The notes under the pieces were generated by a model. It was not told where the DNA came from, made no database searches, and worked only from the letters and a program-made list of their open reading frames with translations. The position numbers and the translations under genes are program-made. 64,000 bases of DNA, taken from the NCBI RefSeq assembly GCF_016859285.1, contig NC_053414.1:3596517-3660516 (forward strand), read 5' to 3'. Position 1 is the first letter of the stretch. Each line of letters opens with the position of its first letter. This document shows, in pieces, positions 60,601 to 64,000 of this stretch. This DNA is from Xiphias gladius (lineage: Eukaryota; Chordata; Actinopteri; Istiophoriformes; Xiphiidae).

Positions 60601-63600
60601 TTTTTATCTCTTCCTACATTAAACGGCTCACAGCCGTTTTTATTAAAATTAGTGAAGCAGTATAAATATTTCTGAGAGCTGAACAGCTCAGCAGTAAGAA
60701 AATACAGCCTACGTCACAGCTTTCCTTTGATGGTTTCCTCCAATATTTTCTATGGTGAGCTTTTAAAGTCACACACTGCGGCAGCCCCCTCAAAAACTGA
60801 GACAGCTGCAATCGGTGAATTAGCTCTGGGCCACAACTTTAGCCCCATTTTCTAGCCTATATTCGTTTACATTTTGGTAAAATGGCACCATTAAAAGTAG
60901 CCGAATTAGCTATTAGCAGTTCCTTTTTGCAGTGTGCCCATGGACGTACACCCCTCTCTCACTGGATTACCGTGACACTGAAGAAAACCTAAAAACCTGA
61001 TGATTCTCAGGCAAGTTCTGCAGTTACAAGGGGGGGTCCTTTTTTTTTCTCTCTGTTTTTAAGGCGGGTTTATGGACGTTTATATGGAGATGACGTCCTC
61101 ACAGAGTGTAAGTCACACTTAATCTAAAACTGTGGATATAAAGCTTGTGTTCAGATTCCTGAGAAGGCCAAAAGGGCCAAACCAGCAACCGAGCTACATT
61201 AACTAAATTCCCTTTTTTTTTTTGTAGAACTACAGCATGCACCTGTCCCTTCCACCTCACTGTGTCTTTGCCTTACGTCTCTCCCTCCGTTCCCCCGTTT
61301 GCACTCGCCTCACAGTCTGAAAAAACCTCTGCGCTATAGTATTATTTCTTTTTTTTTTCTTTACAATCTCTGTGAGGAGGAGAGTCAGTCTGGTCCCGCT
61401 GTGGCAGGAAGGCTTCATCAGACTCTCTTCATCTCCGGTAGGAACAAAAGACGTCATTTCAAATGCAGTTTTCAAACAGCAGGGGAACTTTAGAGGTGTG
61501 GAAACGCTGCTGAAATAGATGCAAAACGATCTGCATTGGGGTGCCTCTGACAGCTGCGGTACTCAGAGCAAACAAAGGCTTGAAAAACAACCGGGACCCC
61601 TCAAAAAAGGCCTGGATCGGCCCAGATCCTGATCCTGAAGTACAGCTCTTGGAGTTATAGCGGACTTATTGGATCAGTAGTTGGGTCAATGTTGTCATAA
61701 CTGATAGAAATGAGGGGTTTTTCTCAGATCCCTGGTCTACGGGAGGACTGAGGAGGACGAGGAGGAGGATTGCTTTAGCGCCCCCAACCTGTCTCTTGAG
61801 GGACACCAGCTCCATGTCCAGCTGACGGAGGAGGGTGTTGGCGGCGGAGGCGCTGCAGGACACGGCCACCACGTCTTCCTGGGTCAGGTACATGCCTTTC
61901 GGGGGGCGGCAGCGGGAGCGCTGGTGGTGTCGGTGCTGCAGGGTCTGGTGCTCCCGTCGACCCAGAGCCACCTTAGAGCCCGGCACCGTCGGCTCCACCT
62001 GGGTCTGAAGGTGAGAGGACAGAAAGAGAGAGAGAGGGAAGAGCTGTGTAAGGCTGAATTCAAATGCTGGTTTACGGAGCCCTGACACTGACAAAATGCT
62101 GTAAAAAGTAATGAGTCAAAAATGTAACGATGCATCAATAAATATCAGTGTTAGTTAAACAATTAAAATACAACGTGAAAAGAATTATATTGCTTGATGC
62201 TCTTCCTTTAACCTTTTTCTTTCGTCGGCATAATTATTTCTCTCTTTTCCACCTCAGGATATTTCCCTTTCCTCACCACGCTTCCGAACTTCCACACTTC
62301 CTTACGCGCCAGTAGATAATGAGGTAGGCGTGTCCATGAAGTATAAAGTGTTCACACATTTTTTTCACCCCTCAGCTAACGTCTAATATTATTTACTGAT
62401 GTATTTTGTTATACGTTTGATTCGTGTGAAGACATTTTACCACATTTTGGCAGCTTTGAGACTCCATACTGATTTGGTATTGACATGAAACGGTTCCATT
62501 ATTTACCTAGGGTTAGCTCCTCGCTAACGTGACAGTGTCGGGTGACTTTGTTGTTCATCAGCTGTTTGTGGAGCAAAGCCAATAAACTGGGTTTTTACGG
62601 TCGTGGAAAACCCGGAAAGGTCGTGGAATTTGAAAATAGCGTTTTCCTGGCCTGGAAACCTTTTTTGAAAAAATTAGACATCATCGTAGATTTTGGAAAA
62701 GTCATGGAAAATATTTTCAGAAATATTTTAAGGCGGACCAATGATATACTTTACTGTCCTCAGTTTTTTCAGACATATTTTAATCCCTTCAGTTGTTCCC
62801 TAACAGGCAGCTGGCAGCCATCTTCCTTTGAAATGGCCGAGAACCATATCAGCACATTAATAATAAATATCTTTTCCATTATCTCTCTGTATACGTATAT
62901 ATCATAATATGACAAAGACATTAAAATAGTGATATTGATTTTCAACGGGGTGAACTGTGTTCCGCCGTTATGCATCATCAGACCAAACCCTCCAAGTGTG
63001 TAAAACAAAACCTAGAGTAACTCATTTTGTATTTTAGTTTTTTTTTAAATTATCAATTGCTTTAAATCATTCATTTGCACAGTATGAAGTTTAGAAAATA
63101 ATAAGACATTATCATATATTTACTATACGCTTCCATCTATAATCGATAAAGGACACTGGATTATCGCCCCGTCCTCCTTTTATGTAAGTGTAGTTTTGAA
63201 TTGTTGTGGTTAATTTACTATACAAACTTTCCATGTTTACACAGAAATCACAATGTCCGGTCATTAAATAGATTTAAAGTCATGGAAATCTGTTAATCAC
63301 TCAGCCGAAGAACCTAAAACTGAATATTGGCTATTTTGTTCAAATATTCATCATTTACGCTGCTTATAAAAGTAGAAATGAGAGCAAACAACATCAGGAC
63401 CCAGCTTCTAATTTCGTTCGGGAAACATGAGCAGCTTCGAGACACTTTGAGCTTTGGAGACGTAATGTAGTTTGTTTTTATCTTGATATTTTGTAGATGA
63501 AGTCGTTAACTGAAAAAAAACATCCATTCATCGGCAGTAAAAATGAATAAATACTAGATGCGGCCCCACTGTATTACAGAGATCATTAATTCTGTCTTTT

Positions 63601-63821
63601 GTGGTTGAAGAAGAATAATTAATAAATCTGAAGGATTCCCAGTTCCCACCTTGGATTCCAGAGATTTTAACAGGAACCAACTGTACCGAGGCCTCGGGCG
63701 TGTCGTCGCCACGGCGGCGGCAGCTCAGGCGCGTCCACGTACCTCTTTCTTGGCCTCCTTGTTGGGGTCGTAGTCGCTGTCGTTGGCTTCGATGGGATTG
63801 GCTTCCTCCATCTCCTCGTCA
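57680..63821 (-). CDS. rcor3: REST corepressor 3 (RCOR3), C-terminal six coding exons; 5' part outside window
   Basis: CoREST-family scaffold that joins the histone demethylase LSD1 and HDAC1/2 in nuclear repressor complexes. Minus-strand exons: 63743-63821, 61789-62004, 60140-60217, 59863-59920, 58997-59241 and 57680-58063 (stop 57680-57682), all phase-compatible. The order is an acidic linker ([15 protein letters not shown]), the LSD1-binding linker with [16 protein letters not shown] and [14 protein letters not shown], then a coiled segment. Next is SANT2 across three exons ([42 protein letters not shown]), a Ser/Glu tail ([10 protein letters not shown]) and a proline-rich C-terminus ([28 protein letters not shown]). 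The Pro-rich tail, [10 protein letters not shown] and [14 protein letters not shown] identify RCOR3 rather than RCOR1. The ELM2 and SANT1 exons lie beyond 64000. It is upstream of traf5 on the same strand, as in human. Confidence 0.95.
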
Positions 63822-64000
63822 CTACGGCGACACGGACAAGCCACGGTTCAGTCGTTACGCGTCGTCACACAACAACAACGACACAGAAAGCCGAGGAACA
63901 TGATGTCAAAACGACGAGGAAGAGCAGCAACACGAGAATTGACAAAGAATTCTGGTCCGAATGCAAAAGTCTTTTTGAAACAGAAATGATCTGGTCGGTC

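Noticed and set aside
42379-63821. Reading the cluster as TRAF3-RCOR1 with MARK3
   Set aside because: The MATH and pre-MATH residues (AQLSRN, GKLIWKI, RCGYKM, DDTLF) fit TRAF5; the proline-rich tail and [10 protein letters not shown] fit RCOR3; DARQESL in KA1 fits MARK1. All three agree on the 1q-type block.

Overview
The window reads as nuclear DNA of a bony fish (teleost). Genes have many small exons with GT-AG introns, there are long AT-rich intergenic stretches, and the interspersed repeats and Tc1/mariner remnants look teleost-type. It also holds a fish-type NACHT-LRR-B30.2 receptor (NLR-C class). I cannot name the species.

Layout, left to right. (1) 815-1157 (+): last coding exon of a MARK kinase, best matched to mark1. 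(2) 8219-16619 (-): a seven-coding-exon gene of the cytosolic creatine kinase family. It has kept the family's exon sizes and C-terminus but lost the catalytic cysteine and most of the phosphate-binding arginines. (3) 25330-38127 (+): a complete, uninterrupted 11-exon NLR (predicted 1146 aa: short N-terminal exons, FISNA-NACHT, five LRR exons, PRY-SPRY), preceded by a decayed duplicate of its N-terminal exons. (4) 42379-51156 (-): traf5, complete in ten coding exons (578 aa). (5) 57680 to the window end (-): rcor3, last six coding exons. Between traf5 and rcor3 lies a CpG-rich block (53.2-54.7 kb), the likely traf5 promoter and first exon.

The gene set is informative. From memory of the human genome, MARK3-CKB lie with RCOR1-TRAF3 on 14q32, MARK4-CKM are adjacent on 19q13, MARK2-RCOR2 are close on 11q13, and RCOR3-TRAF5 and MARK1 are on 1q32-q41. 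This window therefore looks like the MARK1/TRAF5/RCOR3 copy of an ancient MARK-CK-TRAF-RCOR block. The creatine kinase-like gene sits where a third cytosolic CK ohnolog (lost in mammals) would be expected, in the same convergent orientation to MARK as CKB and CKM. Its loss of active-site residues together with an intact reading frame makes it a candidate pseudoenzyme and the most interesting object here. The NLR is a lineage-specific insertion into the block.

The remaining DNA is introns and intergenic sequence with microsatellites, a 17-copy 31-bp minisatellite abutting the traf5 RING exon, a perfect 19-bp-stem hairpin, several repeat families and LINE/Tc1 relics. All exon boundaries were placed by eye from reading frame, splice consensus and remembered family sequences. 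No alignment was run.
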